Below are positions 11,267 through 21,042 of a DNA stretch of 64,000 nucleotides, piece after piece. Position numbers and translations under genes: made by a program. Source of the stretch: Saturnia japonica (Eukaryota; Arthropoda; Insecta; Lepidoptera; Saturniidae); contig CM065304.1 in NCBI GenBank assembly GCA_033032175.1, positions 4,774,001 through 4,838,000 of the forward strand, in the 5' to 3' direction. The notes below the pieces were generated by a model that saw only the letters and a program-made list of their open reading frames with translations, was not told where the DNA came from and did no database searches. Within the stretch, counting starts at the first letter, position 1. The number at the start of each line of letters is the position of its first letter.

Positions 11267-12010
11267 GACAGTTCAACTCTGTTGTGCGCGCGGCCCTAAG
11301 TGTTCGTAAAGCGTGTGTAGATACAGTGACTACGTGTACGTGCCAAGAGGTACAGTTACGTACACAAGAGAATTCTAGCTGACCCGCGTAACTTCGTCTG
11401 CGTCACATAATGGAAGCTCTCAAAAGGAAAAAAAATCCCGTTTTTGCAACATTTACCATTGATGCTCGGCTCCTATTGGTCGTAGCGTGATGTTATATAG
11501 CCTTCTTCGATAAACAGGCTATTCAAAACTAAAATATTTTTTCCATTCGAAGCAGTAGCTCCTGAGATAAAAACCAAACAAACTCTTCAGCTTTATAATA
11601 TTAGCATATATAATATGTAACAAAAAAAAAAAATATTATTTGTTCAAAATTAAAATAAATCAATAGCTCACTTAGAGGTAAATGCATATTTATTGAACAT
11701 AATATGCTGTTTATTTTTTCTGTTACCTATTGCTGAATATTTATCTTTTATAAATTATAATTTAGTGTTTTAATATTTTGATAATTGCGATACGACGCAT
11801 TATAAGCAGAACTACTGATTAGGCGTTATATTTTCTCCATGACGAATCAGACATTTTAATTACCGAGTGTACCCATAGAACAGAGCGATAATAACACTTG
11901 TTGATCCGTAGACGACTGCCGTATCACTGTCATACAAATAAAAACTGCATAATTATTAATTAGCACACGCACACATAGGAGGGCCGCGCGAAAAGATGAC
12001 TTAAACTCTC
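11267..12010. mobile_element. TIR element carrying a nested repeat fragment
   Basis: The left end CAGTTCAACTCTGTTGTGCG continuing into CGCGGCCCTA is mirrored at the right end by the inverse of GGGCCGCGCGAAAAGATGAC. The same element is present at 30154-32220, where a LINE splits it. Between the ends here, about 11385-11600 is an inverted copy of the repeat seen at 63090-63300 (TTACCATTGATGCTCGG, CCTTCTTCGATAAACAGGC). No transposase frame is visible, so it is non-autonomous. Confidence 0.6.
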
Positions 12011-13383
12011 TATAGTTTTGTCACTCAACTAATATTACCCAGATTTTATAGAAGTTAGATAACATTTATATATCTAAAAAAAAATTATTTTATCGTTTAT
12101 ACGTTTATTAGCTTTATGAACAGAACCTCACATGATGATAAGTAACAATGTGTCCGTTGTAACGTAAGTAGTACGACCGAGGAGTCGGATAATCCAAATG
12201 CCAATCAGATTCGGGAACGGCAACTATACTCTTGATACGGATAAGTGTTGTCGGTTCACCCTAAAAACAATTATTTTTATAAAACTTCTTTCTATCTTAA
12301 TTTTTCTACTTGAAATCCATTGCCGCGTTAGATGCTGCTCATTTCTTCTTTTTATGTCTGTTTACAGCGAAATCTTTAGTCACAGCTAACGGATGCCGCA
12401 ATGAACAGTACTAGTAAATGAAAAATTGATTCCCTTTGGGTGTTAGGTGTTTACTCCATAAGAATCAATTTACATATAAAAACCCCAAAATATTATGAGG
12501 GGACAAATTTACAATAGCATTAACGAAAAACGTTACAATATGTACACATACATCATCTTGCTTTTAGATAAATCATTAAACACTCAGTCAGTCCGTCAGT
12601 CTATCAATCATTCAATCAATCGCCACTTTTTCTATAGCATATTCAAAGACAATCATACTTAAGAAGTAAACTCCAGTTGTGTGTTGGAGCTGACACACAA
12701 ACAAACTACTTTTATTATTTCAATAATTCAATGTAGACTCTTTTAACACCTGTAGCAATAGCTTTGTGTAAACAGTTGTAAGACCTTTGTGTGAGTTCGA
12801 CTATACTGCAGTGATCACTATAGAAATGTAAAAAAATTGAAATATATTTTCGTGACTTGCTTTGGGATTATTTGGGAGCATGTTGTATGTACATGCACCA
12901 GGCTAAAGATTTAAGATGATATGCCGATATAAGACTTTAAAATAATCATTATAAAAATTTACATAGGTACTGTTTAGCAGTTTCTTTGCAACAACTGGAT
13001 ATAGGAGCATAATTAAGTGAAGGCATTATATTTTATCTTTTTCACTAACACAATATCAATCACTAACAGAATGCCATAACTGTCTAAAAAGATTTTTGTT
13101 TCGTGCCTTTTTGGTGAGGTAATAAAATTCATTATTGCTTTGCAACAAACCTCCTTTGTACCATTTTACCAAACTCCCACTATGTCTAAACGAATATAAG
13201 AAATGCTATATAATGCTTCCTATCTCATTTTCACCCACGTTAGTTATGAATTTGTGTCTGTCTCTTTTTACTATCGCTTTTTTGATTCATGGACTTTGAA
13301 ATCACAACGTTGCTAAAGGATTTTTCACTTCAATAAATTGTTGTGACTATAAAAACAAAATTAGTTATGTCAGGACAACTCAC
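12011..13383. other. Intron-like non-coding DNA
   Basis: This lies between the laminin exon remnants at 10730 and 13384. It is AT-rich with no frame I can support. A short run of CAATCATTCAATCAATC lies near 12605. Nothing else was recognised. Confidence 0.5.
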
Positions 13384-13700
13384 CAGCAAAAACACATTGT
13401 TGTGGACATCGTTAACCGCCACGAACTGGATTTTGGAGAGGTCATCGACTACCACTTGCCGACAAGGCCCAGTGTACGGACAATCATTTGAATTCACAAC
13501 CGTTGCCAGATGCGAGGCGTGAACGTGTATGTTGAATTGTCCGTTTTGATACTAATCTCGCTTCTGTCGACCGGGGTAACGTATTCTATCAACAGTATGT
13601 ACTTCCCAGGCGATTCGATATTCAGGTTGTATTGTATTAAGTGTTCTTCATTGCTCAATAACGGTATCGTGTTCGGTTCCGCGTTCAATTCCGCCAATTG
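13384..13700 (-). pseudogene. Laminin alpha exon remnant (L4-like domain)
   Basis: Acceptor GTTCACAG, donor TTGCTG|GTGAGT. The frame QLAELNAEPNTIPLLSNEE runs on to PGKYILLIEYVTPVDRSE, then breaks. A second frame continues with HASHLATVVNSNDCPYTG and CRQVVVDDLSKIQFVAVNDV. Both parts match consecutive laminin alpha sequence (the P-G-x-Y-x-L-L-I-x-Y-V-T and D-C-P-Y-T-x-x-C-R-Q landmarks), so a single frameshift lies near 13520-13545. The start joins the previous exon (...IIDDAE) in phase 0. Confidence 0.85.
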
Positions 13701-13822
13701 CTGTGAACGTGATTACAGTACATTGTAATAAAATATACATTACAATAGTATAATATTGACTAATATGTTTAAGTATTACGTAGGCAAGAACAAATATAAA
13801 AACAAATATATAATAATGTTAC

Positions 13823-13994
13823 CTCAGCGTCATCTATGATTCTGGTCATCGTGGTAACAAGCCCACTGAAATCCGCTGAAGGGATATGCAAACTGTCTAC
13901 AAAGCTTCTCATCACCAACCACACACGGTTTATCAACCAGCTTTGTCAATATTGTCGCTTCTTTGTAAGCCTTGGGGATCAGCACAAAATAGTC
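13823..13994 (-). pseudogene. Laminin alpha exon remnant (DYFVLIPKAY segment)
   Basis: Acceptor CCTTTCAG, donor GCTGAG|GTAACA. The frame DYFVLIPKAYKEATILTKLV runs into DKPCVVGDEKLCRQFAYP, the highly conserved D-Y-F-V-L-(L/I)-P segment and cysteine pair of arthropod laminin alpha. The frame then shifts and continues as PSADFSGLVTTMTRIIDDAE. There is one frameshift. Junctions to both neighbouring exons are phase 0. Confidence 0.87.
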
Positions 13995-14410
13995 CTGAAA
14001 GGGAACACAATGTCACAAAATTGTATATAATATCAGTGTGTACAAACAGGTGGACGGTAGCATACTTTTACCCAACAATATTACAATTATCAGATTTGGT
14101 TAATGGTAGAATTTTGAGATTTATAAACCATTTGGTATCTAGGATAATTCAGTCTTTAGTTGGTCCAGTTTTATTAAGTTTAGTTAACTAGGTAAATTTT
14201 AGCACACTGAATACTCATAATATTGACTGTGAAAATGCTAATTAATTAACATGCATGTATACAACCTGTACAGGTTAGTCAATTAGCCTTTCCATCATCT
14301 ATGTCATGGTCTAAAAAATCGTGTAACTAGTTTTCACATTTTTTTAAGAATAGTAGAACAAGTTTATGGTACTGTCCCTTATGGTAAGCACAGTACAATC
14401 CTAACACAAC

Positions 14411-14449
14411 GGCGGCTACCGAGAGATCGTAATCCATCGACGGTAGCCG
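14411..14449. other. Short perfect hairpin
   Basis: GCGGCTACCG and its exact inverse CGGTAGCCGC are separated by 19 bases, in an intron of the laminin pseudogene. It is a strong stem in an AT-rich setting. It may be the core of a small inverted-repeat element; no function can be assigned. Confidence 0.6.
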
Positions 14450-14640
14450 CTATCCTGGCGAAAATGCTAAATCAAGGCACTATGACGGACTTTTCACTAC
14501 ATGCATGGCGATCGCGACCCAGTGGGGCAAATCCAAACCTTCCATTTCGCTATTGCCATTTCTTCATTCGTGAGTCAGGTGCATGCAGGTCATGCAGGTG
14601 AGGTTGGTTTGGACGTCTCAGTTCTAGAGATGTAATTCGA

Positions 14641-14810
14641 CACCCCTTACACATCAAAAATCATAATCAATATGCAGGTCTTAATGAAGGAAACTGTAGT
14701 ATCCAACTATAGGAGAGTAACTAATAGACACCCGTTACACACCAAAAATCATAATCAATATGAAGGAGGTCTTAATGAAGGTAATTGTTATATCCAATTA
14801 AAAAACTTTG
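14641..14810. repeat. Two-copy tandem duplication, ~88 bp
   Basis: The stretch CACCCCTTACACATCAAAAA with ATCATAATCAATATG and GTCTTAATGAAGG near 14641 is repeated near 14729 with about 90 percent identity by eye. A reading frame across it is a by-product. It lies in intron sequence just downstream (in minus-strand gene order) of the exon at 14830. Confidence 0.75.
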
Positions 14811-14829
14811 ATGCCATAATAATACTTAC

Positions 14830-14915
14830 AATCATAACTTCTTTTGTTGTTTTAATGGTGATAGTCCAATTACCAAGGTTCATGACAAACGGAGATGGTG
14901 CATTGTCTTTCTCAC
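14830..14915 (-). pseudogene. Laminin alpha exon remnant (start of L4-like domain)
   Basis: Acceptor ACTGGGGCAG, donor ATGATT|GTAAGT. The frame EKDNAPSPFVMNLGNWTI continues TIKTTKEVMI and joins the next exon as EVMI-DYFVLIP in phase 0. The content fits the laminin alpha segment just before D-Y-F-V-L. No break is seen in this exon, but its 5' junction to the exon at 15832 is out of phase by one base. Confidence 0.75.
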
Positions 14916-15831
14916 CTGCCCCAGTAACAAGCTATGGTTAATTTGTTGGCCAAAAAAGGACACTGAACCTATAACAAAGAAATTTTTTTTTTTATGAAAC
15001 ACCTTATTAATTATCCTATAGAAATGTTTTATATACGCTTAGGAGTTTAAGGACCCTAATCATTTGAAGGCAGCATCTCCAACACCTCCAGCATTCGGAA
15101 CTGTGCATAAAATGTAACAATAAAAAAAAATCAGCAAGTTATGATCACGAAATATCACGCCAAAATAGCCCATCAGAGGACAAATTACAGGACCACAGCA
15201 TGTAATAAGATACAAGCAACAAGCATGTCATATAAATTAGTGCAAATCTGACATGCAAATGTCCGCAACATAATTATTGAGAGAAACGGGCACTTCCTCA
15301 TGCAAAATAGGTGCATATAATAGATGTCGAGTTGCAAAACATAACCCATATAAACCAAATACTGAACCTTTGAGGTTTCTAACCACAGATTTTTGGAGAT
15401 ATCTCTCTACTTAGGATTTTCTGCATTCCGCAGAAGATGGCGGTCAAATAAACTTGTGTTTTGTTCCTGCGGTGATTAGGGTTTCCGCATCTCCTTGAGG
15501 TAGCGGGTTCAAGATTGTCAACGTGCTTATAATTCAAGCTAAATTATTAAAAAGGAAACAAAACCCTGAATACAGCAAAAACACTTGACTAAAAAATATA
15601 TTTTTCTATTTTTGCTTTTTTATTTGACTCCCATACATCATACTTAATTACTATATAGCCTATGTCACTCCCATACAAATAAGAATTTAAGGAGACCTTG
15701 TATACAAAAACCCATCACACTGTTTAGGCTACAGAGTGTGCCCAAGAAATAAACATACATACATACATTTCACAGTCTGGTACTATAAATCAACATAAAA
15801 ATAAAAGACATTTTCACAAATGGCAACTTAC
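14916..15831. other. Intron-like DNA with one repeat fragment
   Basis: This lies between laminin exons. It contains the dispersed repeat fragment described for 10420-10625 at about 15405-15530. Otherwise it is AT-rich with no supported feature. Confidence 0.5.
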
Positions 15832-16084
15832 TTGCAGCACAGAGAATACAACATATTCCTTCCTGGAGTAATTAGGGTAGACCTCTTCAGAACTCCAGTA
15901 GTGGACAGGACCCGATCCGGTGACTTCATCTTCCACCTCATACTGGAACTGGTGGAGGGTGGGAAGTAGTAGGCTCTGATGGGGCAATCGCAGCGACATC
16001 CCTCAACTCGGGAATAACAATGACACTGTCCAGTTGTCTTGTCACGGTTATTGTCAATTGAACCACCAACATCACAGTCACATT
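15832..16084 (-). pseudogene. Laminin alpha exon remnant (LE module plus linker)
   Basis: Acceptor ATTCTGCAG, donor CTGCAA|GTAAGT. The first frame gives a complete LE-type start, CDCDVGGSIDNNRDKTTGQC then HCYSRVEGCRCDCPIRAYYF. A second frame continues with PTLHQFQYEVEDEVTGSGPV and EEVYPNYSRKEYVVFSVLQ, the well-conserved linker after the last LE module before the globular domain. The switch falls in a run of C (TTCCCACC), so exactly one base appears to be missing. This is the clearest laminin alpha assignment in the window. Confidence 0.9.
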
Positions 16085-16601
16085 CTGCAGAATATCAATT
16101 GTATTAACCTTTATATTTCGATACAAATTGAATTCAACTAATCTGACAAGAGTATACTATCCAAAAATATGTCACACAGAATTTTACATTTTTAGAAAAT
16201 TTAGCTCAAAAGGAGTTATTGACAAAAAATTGTTCCCCTATAATCTTAAGCGATTATGAATATAATACTTGGTTTTTTCAATAAACAATTGTTTTATGAA
16301 TCTATATTATGTTTATATGTACTACATTAATCACAATTGTCCAAAATTTAAATTTAGAGAGGTTCTACATCATAATCAACAAGAGAATTAGCAATATAAG
16401 ATGGACAAAATGCTATATTTTCTAATTTATTATTATATTTATAATATTATTTATTTATTATTTATTATTTTTTATATTTATTTTTTCTAATCTGTATTTT
16501 TAAATATAGATATTATTATAACATCATAATGTCATTATAACTTAAGATTAGTTTAAAATATTACACAAAAGGTCTGTTCCAAAAGTAGGTTTATAGGTTA
16601 C

Positions 16602-16957
16602 CAATGCCGTAAATGGCCATTTATGTGCCTGGTGCCAGCTTCTATAACTGCACCTTTATAGGTATTGTTAGTGGTCCAGGCCATTTCTGCATCGCTTCAG
16701 AGTATGTGCCCTATGCCTGGGCACCACTGGCACAGCCCTCTAGTTACAGCACTGTTGATTACATCTTCACAACTCGAGTAGTGAGAATAATAATACTGAC
16801 CAGTACATCCAAACACATTGTTGCTTCGAGCCTGTAGATTCCATCCTGACATTGGATGCACTGACGTTACCGACGTGCAATTTACAGTTACATTGACCAC
16901 CACGAGTGTCGCATGCTCCCAGGCCACCCAAAGTACCGGCCAGGTTGCAGTGGCATT
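16602..16957 (-). pseudogene. Laminin alpha exon remnant (LE modules), most 5' piece
   Basis: Acceptor TTCAAACAG. The frame CHCNLAGTLGGLGACDTRGG continues QCNCKLHVGN, then shifts to QCIQCQDGIYRLEA, then to NNVFGCTG, the standard order of an LE module (C-x-C-N...G-x-C-x-C...C-x-x-C...G-Y-Y-x-L...G-C). There are two frameshifts. A following stretch (NSAVTRGLCQ, CPGIGH) looks like the next LE module and runs to a possible donor at 16602 (CATTG|GTAACC). The 3' part is poorly resolved. Confidence 0.75.
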
Positions 16958-17740
16958 CTGTTTGAAGAGATAAAATTTGAATGTGTTCCTGTCATTTTGT
17001 CTCTACAAAATATTCATACGAATGTACAAAACATAAAATCTTATCATTACGTACCAAATTACCGGTTTAAAATAAAGGCTTGGATTTAGAATCGTTTGGC
17101 ACGAATTCTGGCTTGAAACTGGTTGAAGTAGATAGAGCATTATTCCCCGATTATAACGTAACTAGTCCCATTACAAAGTAATTAGCCGTTTTCGAGAAAA
17201 TTAATAAAAACTATCTTAACCTCAAACCTTACAAAACACGAAAATGACGTTTATTTAGAGATGCCAGATGAACAAATACTAAAATAGTTCGAAAATTGTG
17301 ACAAAGTTGTACCTTTTTAGTTTAATAAATTACCAATAGCACACATTAAAGAGGTTCATAATATTTTGATAGTAATAAATGTTTATAAATATATAAAATA
17401 AAATTCATAATTAAGCAATTTACTAGTATAATGTCATTTTGTTATTTCGGTAATTTTTAGTAACTGTTACTACATTTTCTTAAATTTCATGAGTTGGCAA
17501 CTCAATTAAAGGCCACTTTACTTTGATAAACAAAGTTTGTTTTGTTTGCACCGATTTTCTTTCACAACTGATTTACGTACTTTGGACTTCGATTATTATA
17601 TACTAATTCAGCAGCCGCAACATCTTGCGCCACCTTTCGTGTAGTTAGTGTATAAGTAAACACGACAAATGTATGGGAATAGGTAGCCTGAATAATTTTT
17701 TGACGTATCGTATCGTCAGTTTACCACCATACATACGGAT
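16958..17740. other. Non-coding DNA
   Basis: AT-rich. The laminin remnants stop here on their 5' side. I see neither further LE exons nor a recognisable element. Confidence 0.5.
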
Positions 17741-17774
17741 TACTGGTGGGCATATGGTTGTTTAGGAGGATCAT

Positions 17775-18024
17775 GGTTTCATCCATTGCAAAGTCAATCA
17801 CAGTGACCCAGAAAATCCCTTTGTGGCTGGGGACGGCACGCACACAACGCATTGAATCACAGTGGCGTGTCATCAAACAATATTTCGAAAAAGATAATTT
17901 TAATAATAGAGAAATTTTTACTGATTTATTATATGAATATCTGTGGAGACGCAATGTGATGAAACAAAAGAAAGATCCCTTTGAGGAATTAATTAGGGCA
18001 ATTAATTACATTTTTAATAAATGA
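17775..18024 (+). pseudogene. Merlin/ISXO2-type transposase C-terminal fragment
   Basis: Frames combine to HGFIHCKVNHSDPENPFV then, after a 2-base loss in a CA run, TQRIESQWRVIKQYFEKD and LLYEYLWRRN..DPFEELI. The V-N-H-S, H-T-Q-x-I-E-S-x-W-R and Y-L-W-R-R blocks are landmarks of IS1595/ISXO2-like (Merlin) DDE transposases, including the final catalytic glutamate in QRIES. About 80 C-terminal residues remain. The N-terminal two thirds are absent. Confidence 0.75.
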
Positions 18025-18227
18025 AAACAGAAAATGTGTTGTTTAGCAGGGGTGAGGAACAGAGAGTAAAGTTCCTCATCCGCCATAGAAAAGGGAGGAT
18101 CCTCCGGCCAGACAGGTGCAATGTCGCTATGTGTCGTTACGTAGTTGTGTCGATGCGTTGATGCGTCAGTTGTGTCGAGAGATGTCGCTACATGTTGTTT
18201 TATTGAAAAATTAAATTTACTAAAACC

Positions 18228-18280
18228 ACAGTAGTACACTCCTGCCTAACCCTTCGGGGATACAGGTGTGAAAGTATGTT
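18228..18280 (+). mobile_element. Metulj-like SINE tail fragment
   Basis: GTAGTACACTCCTGCCTAAC then CCTTCGGGGATACAGGTGTG, the 3' end of the SINE seen at 4777 and 9113. Only the terminal ~50 bases remain. Confidence 0.65.
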
Positions 18281-18329
18281 ATGTTAAGGATACTAAAGTT
18301 TTATGTAAATTTTAGTAATTTGTTGACAA

Positions 18330-18800
18330 ATAGGTAGCTAGTAGCGACCAAAGGGAGCGACGAGCATGTTAGGTGTCTTACGATATGTGCAAGCATGAGC
18401 CGAGCGAGCGTAGCGAGCGTACCGCCGCAGCGGTCGGCGAGTGCCAAGTCCTAATATTATCACTTATCATGTTTATTGTGAGTAAAATCCCATCAAAATC
18501 ATGAATTTAACTTTAAAACATAAAACCCCTATACCTCTGTCCAGGAAGGTTATTTCTTCATGGGAATAGTGTCAGAGGGTGGGTGGCTGCCCCCATCAAC
18601 CTCCCTGATCCATTTCTTGCCTCTAATATTACAAAAGATTGCAAAATGTGGAAATGTCAGATTTGACCTTGAAACTTTGAACCCCTATAACTTAGCTCTG
18701 ATGAGTTTCCTTGTAACGGGAGTAGTGTCATATGGTTTAGGGGCACCGCCCCCACCCAACCCCCACTCCCGTACCCCTCCGCGTGCCAAACGATTCTAAA
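18330..18800. repeat. Unassigned GC-rich repeat with internal duplication
   Basis: A GC-rich patch (GAGCCGAGCGAGCGTAGCGA, then CCGCCGCAGCGGTCGGCGAG) precedes two diverged copies of a ~155-bp unit. Each copy runs from AAACCCCTAT through a GGGAATAGTGTCAGAGG-like block to a C-rich GCCCCCATCAACC or GCCCCCACCCAACC end (about 18515-18615 and 18670-18775). The frame through it reads as low-complexity proline and is not convincing as coding. Family unknown. Confidence 0.5.
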
Positions 18801-18984
18801 TTTTAACCAAAATAAATACAATTTACGTAATGATTTTGTAATTCATATTATAAAACAAAGAGATTAGAACCACTACGTTTTAAAAAACTACAACTAAATA
18901 ATTATGAAAATATCAACAACAAAGTCTGTCACTTGTCAAATTATAATTTTTTTTGGTATACTTGTCTTTCCCTTTCTTCAGCCA

Positions 18985-19205
18985 AGTCAGGTGTTTTTAT
19001 AATCCAAGTTCAAGTTAAGAGGCTAAAGCCATGTCATATGTTTTTTTTCTTTGTATAAAGGCCGAAACCATGTCTGGAATTTTTCTGCGTTCAAATCCAT
19101 GTTAACAAAGGCCATAGTCGTGTCTTAAATTTTCTCTATATTATATATAAAGTAGTATTCAATTTCTACATTTTTTCATAGCCAATGTCAGTCTTTTTCT
19201 ATATA
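18985..19205. repeat. Degenerate short tandem motif
   Basis: AAAGGCCRAARCCRTGTC-like motifs recur near 19025, 19060, 19103 and 19180 at irregular spacing of roughly 40-75 bases. It precedes the RT fragment at 19222 and may be the 5' flank of that element. Confidence 0.4.
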
Positions 19206-19221
19206 TATCTTCATAAAGAAG

Positions 19222-19540
19222 AAACTGAAGAAACGGAGAGGCCGTTGCTGTCTCTTTAGATGTTGGTAAGGCGTTTGATAGGGTCTGGCATGCAAATTTC
19301 TTAAGCAAGCTCCGGGCTTATGGAATCTCCGATCGACCAGTGATTTTCTGAGGGACAGGACAATACAAGTGGTTTTTGATGGCTGCTCGTCTGACCCCAA
19401 GGCTATAAATGCCGGAGTTCCTCAGGGATCTGTACTTTCAGCGACATTATTCTTGCTGCACATCGAAGATCTGCTAAAACCCGGTATCGTTGGGTACGCA
19501 GATGACGGTACTGTAACTGAGAGGTACGACGAATATGCAT
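19222..19540 (+). pseudogene. Non-LTR retrotransposon RT fragment (Jockey/CR1 group)
   Basis: Frames give VSLDVGKAFDRVWHANFLSK (RT motif with the first catalytic Asp), FLRDRTIQVVFDGCSSDP, INAGVPQGSVLSATLFLLHI and then VGYADDGTVTERY with the Y-A-D-D catalytic box. A frameshift separates the first block from the rest. Only ~100 residues of RT are left, with neither endonuclease nor RNase H. The A-G-V-P-Q-G-S-V-L-S block is typical of Jockey/CR1-type elements. Confidence 0.85.
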
Positions 19541-20029
19541 TTTTTTTTGTCTTATTTATTAAATTTTGTATTCAAGAAGTATAGTTAATTACTTAATTGA
19601 TGGGCTATAAGAATTGTCAATATTATTACATCTAGAAATCGTAATATTTTTTTTTTATTATTCATTGATTCTCAACTGATTCTGATCGAATTTTGTAGTC
19701 GACAAGCATATATAATATGGAAGGCTATAAGAATATTTAATAATACATTCGAAGTCGTAGAATGGAATAATAATGTTCAACCGATTTTGATGAAAATTAT
19801 ACACGGGAAAAATACGCAATTCCTTATTTGATACGGCAGCATACGAATGACAAACCAAAATGGATGAAATAAATAAATTACGGGATGAAAATAACTACTG
19901 CGCAACTATAAACGTGTGTGGAGCCGCGGGCAAACCGCTAGTTGTAATATAATTAAACATGTTGTATAGAATAAATAATATTTGTGTGTATTGCGTTTAT
20001 GCATTGCTCTCAATTTATGTTAACAATAC

Positions 20030-20870
20030 CAAATATTCATCCTTATTATTGTTCTGTTCCAAAACGATTTACTGAAAAAGAAATTGTTTTTCTATGTTTG
20101 CATTTTCTATTTTTAAGTCAGAATATATTGTACAAGGCCGAAAAAGTTTTAAATCAAACGCTCGTAAAGGAATTTAGTCGAAAGTTACCACTAGTATATG
20201 GCGCTAATTAGAAATGATTCAAGTTATAGTTTTGTTAGCTACAAAGCATGTACTCGTGGCGACGACTACTGTATAGTCATACCTACTCACATCAGCCACA
20301 TTTTCAGTGTTTTCGGCTTCATTTTTGGAAGGTACCAAATTCATTTTAAATTGATACTTACTTAATACACTAGCACTGAGACACTCGTAAGTCTCAGGTC
20401 GTATTTAGAGGTGTTATATTAAATTAATTAGGCTTATATTTTGATATTCCTAATCTATACATAATTAATAAAATTGAAGTGTATGTTTGTAATGTCAAAA
20501 TAACAGTTTTTTTTAGTAAATGCATATGAAAGTATATACGATACCTATAACAAAAGCCCATTTTATAATAGTTGATGTTATAAGACTTAGACTACCTACT
20601 ATTATGTTAGATAAAGAAATTAAGGTTCCGCGCAAATAAAAAAAAACTGGTCATGTTGAATCAATTCGGGCGCTTGAATGTCTTACGCTTAGTAAACCAT
20701 AGGATATACCTATATCAATCAAATTAATGCACCACATAATTGTAGATAATAATTCTATCACTCAGAATAAGCATATAACCGGGAGCGGGGGTTGCATGTG
20801 CTCGATCGATGCTATTTTGTAGTCCACGGGAGCGAATAAAGCAGTACATATACTGGGTATTAGGAGACCG
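20030..20870 (+). mobile_element. Fold-back/TIR element, partial copy
   Basis: Shares with 3585-4745 and 24815-27278 the segments GCATTTTCTATTTTTAAGTC, GCACTGAGACACTCGTAAGT, TTTTGATATTCCTAATC and ATGCATATGAAAGTATATAC. It ends near AACCGGGAGCGGGGG and GTAGTCCACGGGAGCGAA. It consists of the middle region and right arm; the left arm is missing. Confidence 0.6.
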
Positions 20871-21042
20871 CTCCCGAAAACGAAAACAGACGATAGTACT
20901 AATGACACCTTTGATAATGGATCAGAAAAAAAATCGATACTGATGAAAAAAAAATCATATTTTTAAAACGTTTTATTAGCATTATTCACCCTCCATCATG
21001 TTAGTACAGCAAATGAAACGATAATTAAACAAAAAAAATACA

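Noticed and set aside
17721..17954. Minus-strand 77-codon frame
   Set aside because: It is the shadow of the Merlin-like transposase fragment on the plus strand.
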